From Eggerthellaceae bacterium (GTDB taxonomy: Bacteria; Actinomycetota; Coriobacteriia; Coriobacteriales; Eggerthellaceae): a stretch of 13,334 nt of DNA. The DNA is taken from NCBI GenBank assembly GCA_003452695.1, contig DMNP01000186.1, forward strand, positions 1,077 through 14,410, written 5' to 3'. The stretch's first letter is position 1; each line of letters opens with the position of its first letter. Below the pieces are notes generated by a model. The model was not told where the DNA came from. It saw nothing but the letters and a program-made list of their open reading frames with translations, and searched no databases. Below, in pieces: positions 1 to 6,415 of the stretch. The translations under genes were made by a program, and so were the position numbers.

Positions 1-870
1 GAGCCTCTCCCCGCGGCTGCGCGGGTCCACCGCAGCCGCTTCGAATATCGATGGTAGCACTTCCTGCACAGCGGGCCGACCCGCAAAATACGTCTTGCAG
101 GAATTCGCGAGCGTTTTGCGACGCGTCGCAAATGCCGCATCGGCCATCGTGCACGCAGCGGCCCTGTCGCGCTCCGCAAGCGGCCGGCCATCGTCGCCAG
201 TCAACCTAATGCGATCCAACCGGATTACGGCGCTTTCCACCCGGGGCGGCGGAAAGAAATTGCCGGGCGCCACGGAAAATCGCCCTCTCGGCTCGGCATA
301 CAACGACAGCTTCACCGTGTAGGCTCCGTATTCCTTCGTGCCCGGCCGCGCCATCATGCGATTCGCAACTTCCTTCTGCACCATGACCGTCTCGCTTTCA
401 AGGAAATCGAAACGTTGCAGGTAGTCCAGCACGACTGTTGCGGCAACGGCGTAAGGCAGGTTTGAAACCAGCTTGTTCGGCAGAACGGGCAATGCCACCT
501 GGAGCGCTTCCAGATCTTCGCGGGCAACTGCAAGCGCATCCATGCCCAGCAACGAGAAGCGATCGGCCCAGGGGGCCAACGTGTCCGCGAGCACCGTTGC
601 CAGGTCGGCGTCTATCTCGATGGAGGCAACGCAGCGCGCCCGCTGGAGCAACGCTGCGGTAAGCGTGCCGATTCCCGGACCAACTTCCAGGATACAGTCA
701 GAGTTCCCCACGTCGGCAAGGTCGAGAATCTTTCGCACGACGTCGTCGTTCACCAGAAAGTTCTGGCCCAGCGCATACTTGGTGTACAGGCCATGACGTT
801 CGAGCACCGCACGCGTTGCCGATGGCGTGGCATAGGGAGACAACCGATGTTCGCTATCCACGCCGGCCAT
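1..870 (-). CDS. rsmA: 16S rRNA dimethyladenosine transferase RsmA/KsgA (3' end cut by window edge)
   Basis: This enzyme dimethylates two adjacent adenines in the 3'-terminal helix of 16S rRNA (A1518/A1519 in E. coli numbering) using S-adenosylmethionine, a late step of 30S assembly in the cytoplasm. The 290 visible codons show the family's N-terminal GQNFL (35-39), the SAM-binding motif I EVGPGIGTLT (62-71), an acidic residue after strand 2 in SIEIDADL (83-90), and the catalytic motif IV NLPY (137-140). The FFPPPRVESAV stretch (205-215) and the final RGERL (286-290), equivalent to the usual RGETL, show that only about 10-20 residues are missing beyond base 1. The ATG at 870 lies inside the end of the upstream flavoprotein gene (17-nt overlap), so translation is probably coupled. 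The family assignment is secure. The exact start is slightly uncertain because no strong ribosome binding site precedes it. Confidence 0.96.
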   Translation of the reverse strand, partial: MAGVDSEHRLSPYATPSATRAVLERHGLYTKYALGQNFLVNDDVVRKILDLADVGNSDCILEVGPGIGTLTAALLQRARCVASIEIDADLATVLADTLAPWADRFSLLGMDALAVAREDLEALQVALPVLPNKLVSNLPYAVAATVVLDYLQRFDFLESETVMVQKEVANRMMARPGTKEYGAYTVKLSLYAEPRGRFSVAPGNFFPPPRVESAVIRLDRIRLTGDDGRPLAERDRAAACTMADAAFATRRKTLANSCKTYFAGRPAVQEVLPSIFEAAAVDPRSRGERL

Positions 871-1666
871 CCGACCTGCGCCCGCCTTTGCGCGCAGCCG
901 CCTTGCCACGCGCTCCCTTGGCACTGCTACGAGAAGACTGGGCATTCGAGTTTTTCCGTGCCGTCGCGCCGTCTTTTCCGTCCGCCGCCTTCTTTCCTGA
1001 ACGCGCACCCAGGTCGAGCTTCGCGCGCGTTGCTGCTGGGCGGGGCTGCGCCGCATCGGCGCCTTCTGTGGGAATTGCGCCGCTGGAAGAAACGGTCGTT
1101 TCGGTCGCTTCGCCCGTTATCTCGCCGTTTGCGTCTATCTTGCCAACCCAGTCCAGAACCTTTTCCAGGCGAAAGCCTGCGCATGCGAAGGCAGATTTCA
1201 CTTCGCTTACCAGGGCGCCATAGCCATGTGGGTCGCCCCCTTCGCCTACTGCATGCAGCACGAGCGGACGCTTTTCGCGGGTGCGCGTGTTCGCCCAGAA
1301 ATACGGTTGGAGGCGATCGAGGATGCATTTCATCGGAGCGGGAGCTCCGGAGAAGTACACGGGCGACACGACCGTTATCTCGTCGGCATCGTCTACGAGG
1401 TCGTAGAGTGCCTGCATGTCGTCGTCGAAGACGCAGCGGGGACGAAGCTCCGTCGTCTCGTTGCCATCGTCGTCGACGAACGCCAGCTCGGTCAGCTCGC
1501 GGCAGGCGTTGCAGCCAATGCAGGGGCCGACGTCCACCTCGGACACCGGCACGAGAAACTGCTCGTCTTCGGGGCATTCATCGATGCATGCTTCGAACAA
1601 CATCTCCGCCAGATGCGCGCTACGACCGTTCGAGCGCGGAGACCCCACGATTATCAGCCGCTTCAC
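854..1666 (-). CDS. NADPH-dependent FMN reductase / iron-sulfur flavoprotein-like oxidoreductase with basic low-complexity tail
   Basis: Predicted cytoplasmic flavodoxin-fold protein of 270 residues. The N-terminal VGSPRSNGRSAHLAE (7-21) is the FMN phosphate-binding loop typical of NADPH-dependent FMN reductases. SPVYFSGAPAPMKCILDR (101-118) is the second conserved flavodoxin-fold signature. Cys49, Cys52 and Cys55 (CIGCNAC) with Cys78 resemble the compact 4Fe-4S motif of archaeal/clostridial iron-sulfur flavoproteins, but the last spacing (22 residues) is longer than usual. Residues about 195-270 form an Ala/Lys/Arg/Ser-rich tail with no recognisable domain. The GTG start at 1666 is preferred because GAGAGAGGGG ends 6 nt upstream. 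An upstream in-frame ATG at 1768 would add 34 residues before the flavin loop and lacks support. The gene overlaps rsmA by 17 nt. The electron partner and substrate cannot be told from the sequence. Confidence 0.85.
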   Translation of the reverse strand: MKRLIIVGSPRSNGRSAHLAEMLFEACIDECPEDEQFLVPVSEVDVGPCIGCNACRELTELAFVDDDGNETTELRPRCVFDDDMQALYDLVDDADEITVVSPVYFSGAPAPMKCILDRLQPYFWANTRTREKRPLVLHAVGEGGDPHGYGALVSEVKSAFACAGFRLEKVLDWVGKIDANGEITGEATETTVSSSGAIPTEGADAAQPRPAATRAKLDLGARSGKKAADGKDGATARKNSNAQSSRSSAKGARGKAAARKGGRRSDGRRG

Positions 1667-1672
1667 CTCATG

Positions 1673-1682
1673 CCCCTCTCTC
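1673..1682 (-). promoter_or_regulatory. Ribosome binding site that decides the GTG start of the flavoprotein gene
   Basis: The minus strand reads GAGAGAGGGG, then 6 nt, then GTG at 1666. An ATG between them is out of frame and meets TGA within two codons, so GTG is the likely initiator. Confidence 0.6.
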
Positions 1683-1808
1683 TCGGCATTGCGCGCATGA
1701 CGCAGGCGCTCCCCCCGTCGCACAACGCAACCCGAGCGCGTGCCACGGCCGGCGGCAAGAGCGCGCATGCAGGCGGGTTGCAGGCGCCCGAACGCACGGC
1801 GGCCATCG

Positions 1809-3173
1809 CTACACCACGCTTACTTTCTTGCCGCTGTTGCTTTTTGCAAGGTATTTCTTATAGGCCGCCTTCTGCTTGGCCGCAGCGCCGACGAGCTTCA
1901 CCCGCTTCACCTTCGATGCGTTCAGGCTGCCCTTCACATGGGCTTTCGTCAGCTTCGCCGTGCCGATGCGCAACGTCTTTGCCTTGGCCTTCGAGAACGC
2001 GCCCGCGGCAATGCCGTTCACGACATAGGTCGTCTTCTTGAACGTAACGGTGGCGGGGATGCTTATCGTGCGGGCTGCGCGCGCCGACTTGCTGGCCACG
2101 CTGGCAACCTGCACCCTGCCCACGCCGGTAACCTCGTACTTCAATCCAGCTTTCTTGAAGGCGCGCACGATGCTCTTGTATTCGTTGCACCCCCGATAGA
2201 ACGCGCCTGCCGATTTCTTCACCGACCACTTGTCGTAGGTCTTGTCCGTGCAGGCGTGGTGGCATGTCCACCCTGCGTGGGAAAGATTCATGTACATGCC
2301 CGTGGTGGGATCGGTCGTCTTCACCTTCATGGGCGCGTCGGATTGCAGCAGGTACACATGGCAGCGCTTGTTCGTCCAGTTGAAATAGCCGTCGTAATTC
2401 TTGCCGCTGTAGTTGTTGTCCCACGTCGTGTCCACGTGGTACCAATGCGACCCCACCTTCACGATGTTCCATGCGTGGTCGATTCGATCGTTGAACGCCA
2501 TGTCGGTCGAAAAGCCCGCGCGCCGCAGCAGCAGGTCCATGGTAAGCGCGAAACCGAAGCAGTCGCCCTTGCCCTCGACGAGCCCCGTATAGGCGTCTTT
2601 CTTGCCAAAACCGTAGTCCACGCGATCGATGACGTAGTCGTGCAGCATGTGCACCTTGGCGGCGGCCGTCATGCCCGGCCCGACGCGCTTCAACGCCTTG
2701 TTCACGTACGAATCCACCTGCCTGCGCATTTTGGTAATGGTCGCATCATCGTAATAGCAAGGCAGCGAGAACTCGTCCTTGCCGTACGAGCTGTCGTTGT
2801 AGGTGTTAATCCAGAACAGCTCGCCGTTGCCGTGCAGCATGTATCCCACGTTCAGCGCCTGCTTCTGCGTAAGGCCCAAATCGGACATGTCCACGACGAT
2901 GGGATTGGGCTTTTTCTCGTAGTTCATGCACGCCCTGACCGCGCGGTTGTAGGCCTTGCGCTCCTTGTCCGATATGGGCTCAATCGTGTTCTTGTACGAC
3001 TCCTGCACCTGCATGCTGCCAAGCGTGTAACCATGCCCGTCCAGCTCGTCTGCCAGTGCCGGACGCGCGAACGCGCCCGCCAGGATAAGCGTCAGGACAA
3101 GCAGCAGTGCGGAAAGCGCGGCGCAGCGCGCTCGTTTGGCGAAAATGCCAGTCATGCCAGTCATGCTAGTCAT
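1809..3173 (-). CDS. Secreted transglutaminase-like (papain-fold) protein with BspA-like C-terminal module
   Basis: Exported protein of 454 residues. After a short start containing three in-frame ATGs comes a signal peptide: basic FAKRAR, hydrophobic ALSALLLVLTLILAGAFA, and probable cleavage after ALA in RPALADE. Counting from the ATG at 3173, the transglutaminase-core triad is visible as Cys205 in GKGDCFGFAL, His233 in RIDHAWNIV and Asp248 in WYHVDTTWD. Such domains act as proteases, amidases or cross-linkers, so the reaction here is unknown. A Cys/His-rich stretch (HAGWTCHHACTDKTYDKW) follows. The last ~85 residues are Lys/Ala-rich with LRR_5/BspA-type spacing (GIAAGAF, LRIGTAKLTKAHVKGSL) and match the C-terminus of the neighbouring secreted protein. 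ATG 3173 is chosen because it is the first in-frame ATG after a GGAGG. The open frame extends upstream to a TTG at 3272, but that extension lacks a binding site. Confidence 0.85.
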   Translation of the reverse strand: MTSMTGMTGIFAKRARCAALSALLLVLTLILAGAFARPALADELDGHGYTLGSMQVQESYKNTIEPISDKERKAYNRAVRACMNYEKKPNPIVVDMSDLGLTQKQALNVGYMLHGNGELFWINTYNDSSYGKDEFSLPCYYDDATITKMRRQVDSYVNKALKRVGPGMTAAAKVHMLHDYVIDRVDYGFGKKDAYTGLVEGKGDCFGFALTMDLLLRRAGFSTDMAFNDRIDHAWNIVKVGSHWYHVDTTWDNNYSGKNYDGYFNWTNKRCHVYLLQSDAPMKVKTTDPTTGMYMNLSHAGWTCHHACTDKTYDKWSVKKSAGAFYRGCNEYKSIVRAFKKAGLKYEVTGVGRVQVASVASKSARAARTISIPATVTFKKTTYVVNGIAAGAFSKAKAKTLRIGTAKLTKAHVKGSLNASKVKRVKLVGAAAKQKAAYKKYLAKSNSGKKVSVV

Positions 3174-3188
3174 GCCATTCAGTCCAAT

Positions 3189-3193
3189 CCTCC
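3189..3193 (-). promoter_or_regulatory. Shine-Dalgarno-like GGAGG ahead of the transglutaminase gene
   Basis: GGAGG stands 15 nt upstream of the ATG at 3173, longer than the usual 5-10 nt. A nearer ATG (about 10 nt away) is out of frame and stops at once. A CTG in frame sits at 6 nt. The real initiator is therefore not settled by sequence alone. Confidence 0.4.
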
Positions 3194-3318
3194 GATGTGT
3201 CGTGCACATCTCGCACGTCGTCGATTTGCAATTCACCTGCTCGTTGCGATAAAACCCCGACAATAGCCGCAAAAGGATGCGCAGCTATTGCGTCGGCGCG
3301 CCTTGCAAAGCGAAGGAA

Positions 3319-3324
3319 ATTATA
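3319..3324 (-). promoter_or_regulatory. Candidate -10 box (TATAAT) for the transglutaminase gene, in the terminator tail
   Basis: The minus strand carries a consensus TATAAT inside GTTTTGTATAAT. No convincing -35 hexamer is found 15-18 nt upstream, where the terminator stem lies. The same 12-mer occurs at 13223-13234 ahead of another exported protein gene. If used, the leader to the ATG at 3173 would be about 140 nt. Confidence 0.35.
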
Positions 3325-3327
3325 CAA

Positions 3328-3357
3328 AACGCCCTGCCGGTAAATCGGCAGGGCGTT
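3328..3357 (-). terminator. Rho-independent terminator after the Ig-like secreted protein gene
   Basis: A perfect 12-bp stem (AACGCCCTGCCG with CGGCAGGGCGTT) closes a 6-nt loop. On the minus strand it is followed by TTTTGTATAATTT. It lies 32 nt past the stop of the gene ending at 3390, so it should separate that gene from the transglutaminase gene downstream. Confidence 0.85.
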
Positions 3358-3389
3358 CAATCGCTTCAGTTAAACCGCAAGTTATCGGC

Positions 3390-4199
3390 TTACCAAGTGC
3401 CCTTCACGACCTTCACCTGCTTGCCGCAGTTAGCCTTCGTGAAGAAGTTCTTGTACTGGGCGAACTTGGCCTTCGGCACAGCGACCTTGGCGACGCTCGA
3501 ACCCTGCAGCGAGTTCTTGACGCTCGCCTTGGTCAGGTAGGGGCTCTTCACGCGCAGAACCTTCAGCTTCGCGCAGTTCTTCGCGAACGCCTTGGCGCTG
3601 ATGCCCGTTACCTTATAGGTCGTGCCGTAAATATTCTGGCCCTTCTTGATGACGGCCAGGCTCTTGTTGCCCTTCTTCATCTTGGCGGACTTCAGCGTGA
3701 CGTTCTTCTTCGCAACCCACTGATACGTCTTCTGGTTACCGGTCTTCTTCACGGTCTTGGTCCAAGTCTTGGCGGTGGTCACGTTAACGACCTTGCTCGC
3801 AGTCTTGCCCGCATCGGTCGTGAACGTCAGGGTGATCTTGGTCTTGCCAGCCTTCAGCGCCTTCACGGTCAGCTTCGTGGTAAGGTCGGTGTCGGAAGAA
3901 AGCTTCGCAGAAGCAACGGCTGCCTTGCTGTTCTTCAGGGACCATTCGCCCGTCTGACCCTCGACCGTGTCCTTAATCGTCAGCGTCTTCGTTCCGTTCG
4001 GGAACAGCGTCACCGTCTGCGCAGCCTTGATTTCCGGCTCCTGCATCTGCGTGGTCAGGTCCATGCTGCCGGCCTGCAGGCCCTCGTCAGCATAGGCGCT
4101 CTGGCTCGTGCCCAGCGACAGGGAGCACCCCAGCGCCAGTGCAGCGGCGGCAACGACCGCCATCAACTTCACTTTCTTCAATCCAAGAACTTCCCCCAT
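3390..4199 (-). CDS. Secreted Ig-like (BIG2-type) protein with BspA-like C-terminal module
   Basis: Exported protein of 269 residues with no recognised enzyme domain. Residues 8-37 form a signal peptide (KKVKLMAVVAAAALALGC, then SAYADEG); cleavage after Ala37 (AYA|DE) fits signal peptidase I. Cys25 in LALGC is a poor lipobox, so a lipoprotein is less likely. Residues about 60-142 alternate in the manner of a bacterial Ig-like fold (TKTLTIKD, KLTVKALKAGKTKITLTFT), a common adhesion or stalk module. Residues about 157-269 are Lys-rich and end with the segment shared with the transglutaminase protein (GISAKAF, LRVKSPYLTKASVKNSL, NCGKQVKVV). The ATG at 4199 has AGGAG 6 nt upstream. There is no sorting signal or C-terminal membrane segment, so it is either released or wall-bound non-covalently. 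It is flanked by its own candidate promoter and a strong terminator, so it is probably monocistronic. Confidence 0.82.
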   Translation of the reverse strand: MGEVLGLKKVKLMAVVAAAALALGCSLSLGTSQSAYADEGLQAGSMDLTTQMQEPEIKAAQTVTLFPNGTKTLTIKDTVEGQTGEWSLKNSKAAVASAKLSSDTDLTTKLTVKALKAGKTKITLTFTTDAGKTASKVVNVTTAKTWTKTVKKTGNQKTYQWVAKKNVTLKSAKMKKGNKSLAVIKKGQNIYGTTYKVTGISAKAFAKNCAKLKVLRVKSPYLTKASVKNSLQGSSVAKVAVPKAKFAQYKNFFTKANCGKQVKVVKGTW

Positions 4200-4205
4200 C
4201 GCAAA

Positions 4206-4210
4206 CTCCT
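4206..4210 (-). promoter_or_regulatory. Ribosome binding site of the Ig-like protein gene
   Basis: AGGAG ends 6 nt before the ATG at 4199, which fixes that start. Confidence 0.7.
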
Positions 4211-4243
4211 TTCGATCTCCTCCGATGAGCTTTCGGTTGCTAC

Positions 4244-4282
4244 GTAGTGGAATATTACCACTGCAATCATCGTTAATAACGA
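4244..4282. promoter_or_regulatory. Two adjacent inverted repeats in the leader of the Ig-like protein gene (operator-like)
   Basis: Positions 4244-4264 hold AGTGG and CCACT arms around AATATTA, extendable by one further pair (the outermost g/c) past one mismatch. Positions 4270-4282 hold a perfect 6-1-6 repeat, TCGTTA A TAACGA. Both lie between a TATAAT at 4295-4300 and the start codon at 4199, where a repressor or a leader hairpin could act. This is a pattern observation only. Confidence 0.35.
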
Positions 4283-4294
4283 CAGTTGTTAGAT

Positions 4295-4300
4295 ATTATA
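4295..4300 (-). promoter_or_regulatory. Candidate -10 box (TATAAT) for the Ig-like protein gene
   Basis: A consensus TATAAT preceded by GGGGGG on the minus strand, about 95 nt upstream of the start at 4199. No clear -35 was found at 16-18 nt spacing, so an activator or extended contacts would be needed. Confidence 0.4.
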
Positions 4301-4337
4301 CCCCCCTGCAAAGCACCTATCGTCCTTCACGCTATCT

Positions 4338-4967
4338 TCACATTCCCCGCTTGCGAATCGCTTTTCGGTATTCGGCGTAATGAGCGGGCGAATGAGCGTC
4401 GCTGACGACAACGTCCGCCAGCCCGTCGTCGAGCAGCCTGCGTGCCGCCTTCGCAACTTTGTTAAATCTGCCTAAAAGCAGGTCACCGGCGCTCACCTGC
4501 ATGCGAATGCCGGATTCCCGCATGCGGTAGGCCAGGTCGAAATCGTCGAGCACGCTCGCATAGCGCTCGGGATGCGCCAGCACGATGTTCAACCCATACG
4601 AGCACTGCAGCTTGTAGAAAACACGTTCCCAATCGTGAGGAACCGCGGCCCCGCTGTTGAATTCGATGAGTATGGTGTTGCCGCCATCGATGGCGAACTC
4701 GGGGGCCCGTTCTATTCCCAGCTCCAGAAGGCGCTTGTAATACACCTCGAAACCCAGCGTCCAGGCAATGTCGGGCGCATACTCCGCCAGCTGGGCGAAG
4801 CGCTCTTCCACCAGCGCGCGATCGAAATCCTTCCAACGCATGTGCGGCGTGCAGATTATCTCCGTGAACCCGCAGGCACGAGCTTCGTCCACCATGGCGC
4901 ACGTGGTTTCCCAGTCGGGAGACCCGTCGTCCACGCCCCATAGTATGTGGCAATGCTCGTCGCGCAT
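4338..4967 (-). CDS. CpsB/YwqE-type PHP-domain protein-tyrosine phosphatase
   Basis: Cytoplasmic metal-dependent phosphatase expected to remove phosphate from the tyrosine cluster of its partner BY-kinase, encoded immediately upstream. All family landmarks are present in 209 residues: the metal-binding DEHCH (3-7) followed by GVDDGSPD (11-18), TPH (40-42), GFEVY (72-76), AHPERY (131-136) and SDAH (189-192). It is shorter than the roughly 240-260 residues usual for CpsB/Wzb-type PHP enzymes, with the shortening at the C-terminus after SDAHSPAH. The ATG lies 1 nt past the kinase stop codon (TAGGATG), so expression must be coupled to it. It is the last gene of the sortase-LCP-Wzz-kinase run. No terminator hairpin was seen in the 138 nt before the next gene. 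Confidence 0.92.
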   Translation of the reverse strand: MRDEHCHILWGVDDGSPDWETTCAMVDEARACGFTEIICTPHMRWKDFDRALVEERFAQLAEYAPDIAWTLGFEVYYKRLLELGIERAPEFAIDGGNTILIEFNSGAAVPHDWERVFYKLQCSYGLNIVLAHPERYASVLDDFDLAYRMRESGIRMQVSAGDLLLGRFNKVAKAARRLLDDGLADVVVSDAHSPAHYAEYRKAIRKRGM

Positions 4968-4968
4968 C

Positions 4969-5733
4969 CTATTTGCCCTTGCTCTGAGCCCTCAGTGCCT
5001 CCTGCGCTTCCGGGCTGTCGGCCGGCACGCTCTTCTCCTCGTAATAATAACCGTAATAGTAGCCGTAATGGCCGGAATTGGCGCCTTCTTCGCAATTCAG
5101 GACAATGCCCAAAACGCGCGCCGTGCTGGCTTGCAGCTGGCTCATGGCCAGCTGGGCATCGCGTTTGTCGGTGTAGTTCTCGCGTACGACGAGGACGACG
5201 CCATCGGCCTGGCGCGCCACGACCGCCGCATCTGCAAACGCCCCGATGGGCGGCGTATCAATTATCACCAGGTCGTACGTCTCGCGTGCCTGCGCAATCA
5301 GCTCGCTGTAGCGCCGCGAGCTTAGCAGCTCTTCGGGGTTCGGAATGCCCGGCTCGGCATCCAGAAACGACACGCCCTTCAGGTCGGTTTCCACCGCCGC
5401 CTCTTTCAGCGGGCAGGCGCCGGTCAGCACCGCATGAAGCCCATGCTGGGGATGCGCTTCCAGCGTTGCTCGCAGCGAACGGCGCCTCAGGTCGCCTTCC
5501 ATGACGAGCACGTTCTTGCCTGCGGTGCCAGCGGCGATTGCCAGGCTGAGCGCGATGGTCGACTTGCCTTCGTTGGGCACAGACGACGTGATGGCCACCG
5601 TGCGCACGGGGTCGTCCACGCCCGAGAACTCTATGTTTGCATGCAGCGTGTTGGCCGCATTGCGCATGGCCTCCGAACGAACGACCTCTATGGTCGGCCG
5701 CAGGTTCTTCTTCTTTGCATTCTTCCTGCGCAT
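4969..5733 (-). CDS. CpsD/CapB-type bacterial tyrosine kinase (BY-kinase)
   Basis: Cytoplasmic P-loop kinase of 254 residues that autophosphorylates on tyrosine and, with its Wzz-like membrane partner, controls polysaccharide chain length and export. Visible are Walker A in SSVPNEGKST (50-59), Walker A' in VLVMEGDLRR (75-84) and Walker B in LVIIDTPP (155-162). The C-terminus carries a tyrosine cluster, HYGYYYGYYYEE (222-233, seven Tyr), the expected autophosphorylation site. In Walker A' the first conserved Asp is Glu79, a conservative but unusual change. The protein lacks the membrane segments of proteobacterial Wzc, so it is the split Firmicutes/Actinobacteria type. Its ATG abuts the stop codon of the Wzz-like gene (TAAATG) and AAGGAGGA stands 9 nt upstream. 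Confidence 0.94.
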   Translation of the reverse strand: MRRKNAKKKNLRPTIEVVRSEAMRNAANTLHANIEFSGVDDPVRTVAITSSVPNEGKSTIALSLAIAAGTAGKNVLVMEGDLRRRSLRATLEAHPQHGLHAVLTGACPLKEAAVETDLKGVSFLDAEPGIPNPEELLSSRRYSELIAQARETYDLVIIDTPPIGAFADAAVVARQADGVVLVVRENYTDKRDAQLAMSQLQASTARVLGIVLNCEEGANSGHYGYYYGYYYEEKSVPADSPEAQEALRAQSKGK

Positions 5734-6408
5734 TTAACGACGTCCTCCTTTATCCAGGGGGAAGCGGCCGATGACGGGCGCGCCGAGCAGCTCGACCGCC
5801 TCTTCATCGCTGCGAATGGTCGTGTTCAGCATGTCCATGATAACGACCAGGGCAATGGCCACGAACAAACCTGCCAAAGCGGCCACCAGCGTGTAGAGCG
5901 GCCTGCGGGGACCGGAGGGGGAAAGCGGCGCCTTGGCGTCGCTGACCACGTTCACGGCCTCCACGTTCATGATGCGAACGGCGGTCTCGCCTAGTTCGTC
6001 TGCCAATTTGTTGGCAACGAGTGCGCAGCTGTCGGGGTCCGAACCGGTAACCGAAACCTTGATGATGCGCGTCGTCGAGGACGAATTCACCTCTATCTTG
6101 TAGCCCCTCAGGCTGCTCAGGCCCAACGCCTCCGCCGTGTCCGCCTGAATCTGATCGTTCTTGGCCAGTTCAGCGAAGTCGTTTGCCAGCATCTGCGAAG
6201 CGTTAAGGTCGCTGCTGGTAACAACCTCGGCGTTGGGGTCGCCCGATGCCGAGGTTTTGGTCAGGGCGTAGATGGAGGTTTCCGCCGTGTACTCGTTCGG
6301 CATGAACCCCCAGCACACGATTGCCGTAATGGCCGCGCATGCAATCGGCAAGGCCAGCACCAAGGCCAGCCTCTTCCGTATGAGCGCGAATAGCTCGAGT
6401 AAGGTCAT
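5734..6408 (-). CDS. Wzz/CpsC-like chain-length determinant and BY-kinase activator
   Basis: Membrane protein of 224 residues with two transmembrane segments, about 13-35 and 171-193, bracketing an extracytoplasmic loop. This is the topology of CpsC/CapA-type modulators. The loop begins with the family's YTAETSIY (40-47). A Pro-rich PLSPSGPRRPLY (161-172) stands just before the second membrane segment, as in Wzz proteins. The cytoplasmic tail (194-224, ending GAPVIGRFPLDKGGRR) would dock on the kinase encoded next. It sits 7 nt after the LCP gene, with GAGGAG 4-5 nt before its ATG. The family is secure. The polymer it regulates is not identifiable because no biosynthesis genes are in view. 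Confidence 0.92.
   Translation of the reverse strand: MTLLELFALIRKRLALVLALPIACAAITAIVCWGFMPNEYTAETSIYALTKTSASGDPNAEVVTSSDLNASQMLANDFAELAKNDQIQADTAEALGLSSLRGYKIEVNSSSTTRIIKVSVTGSDPDSCALVANKLADELGETAVRIMNVEAVNVVSDAKAPLSPSGPRRPLYTLVAALAGLFVAIALVVIMDMLNTTIRSDEEAVELLGAPVIGRFPLDKGGRR
5743..5750 (-). promoter_or_regulatory. Strong ribosome binding site of the BY-kinase gene
   Basis: AAGGAGGA, a near-perfect anti-16S match, lies 9 nt before the kinase ATG and inside the last codons of the Wzz-like gene. The kinase can therefore be translated well independently of coupling. Confidence 0.7.
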
Positions 6409-6415
6409 AAGCTCC

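Noticed and set aside
1667..1808. Terminator or promoter between the transglutaminase and flavoprotein genes
   Set aside because: GC-rich partial symmetries are present but no stem with a T-tract and no convincing -10/-35 pair was found.
1740..3266. Plus-strand open frame of 508 codons opposite the transglutaminase gene
   Set aside because: Rich in His, Arg and Val with no domain. The minus strand has a signal peptide, catalytic triad and shared tail, so the plus frame is an antisense shadow of GC-rich codons.
3174..3272. N-terminal extension of the transglutaminase protein to the TTG at 3272
   Set aside because: No ribosome binding site, and the added Cys-rich 33 residues would precede the signal peptide.
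3390..4199. Lipoprotein reading of the Ig-like protein (Cys25)
   Set aside because: LALGC is a poor lipobox and a better signal peptidase I site (AYA|DE) follows.
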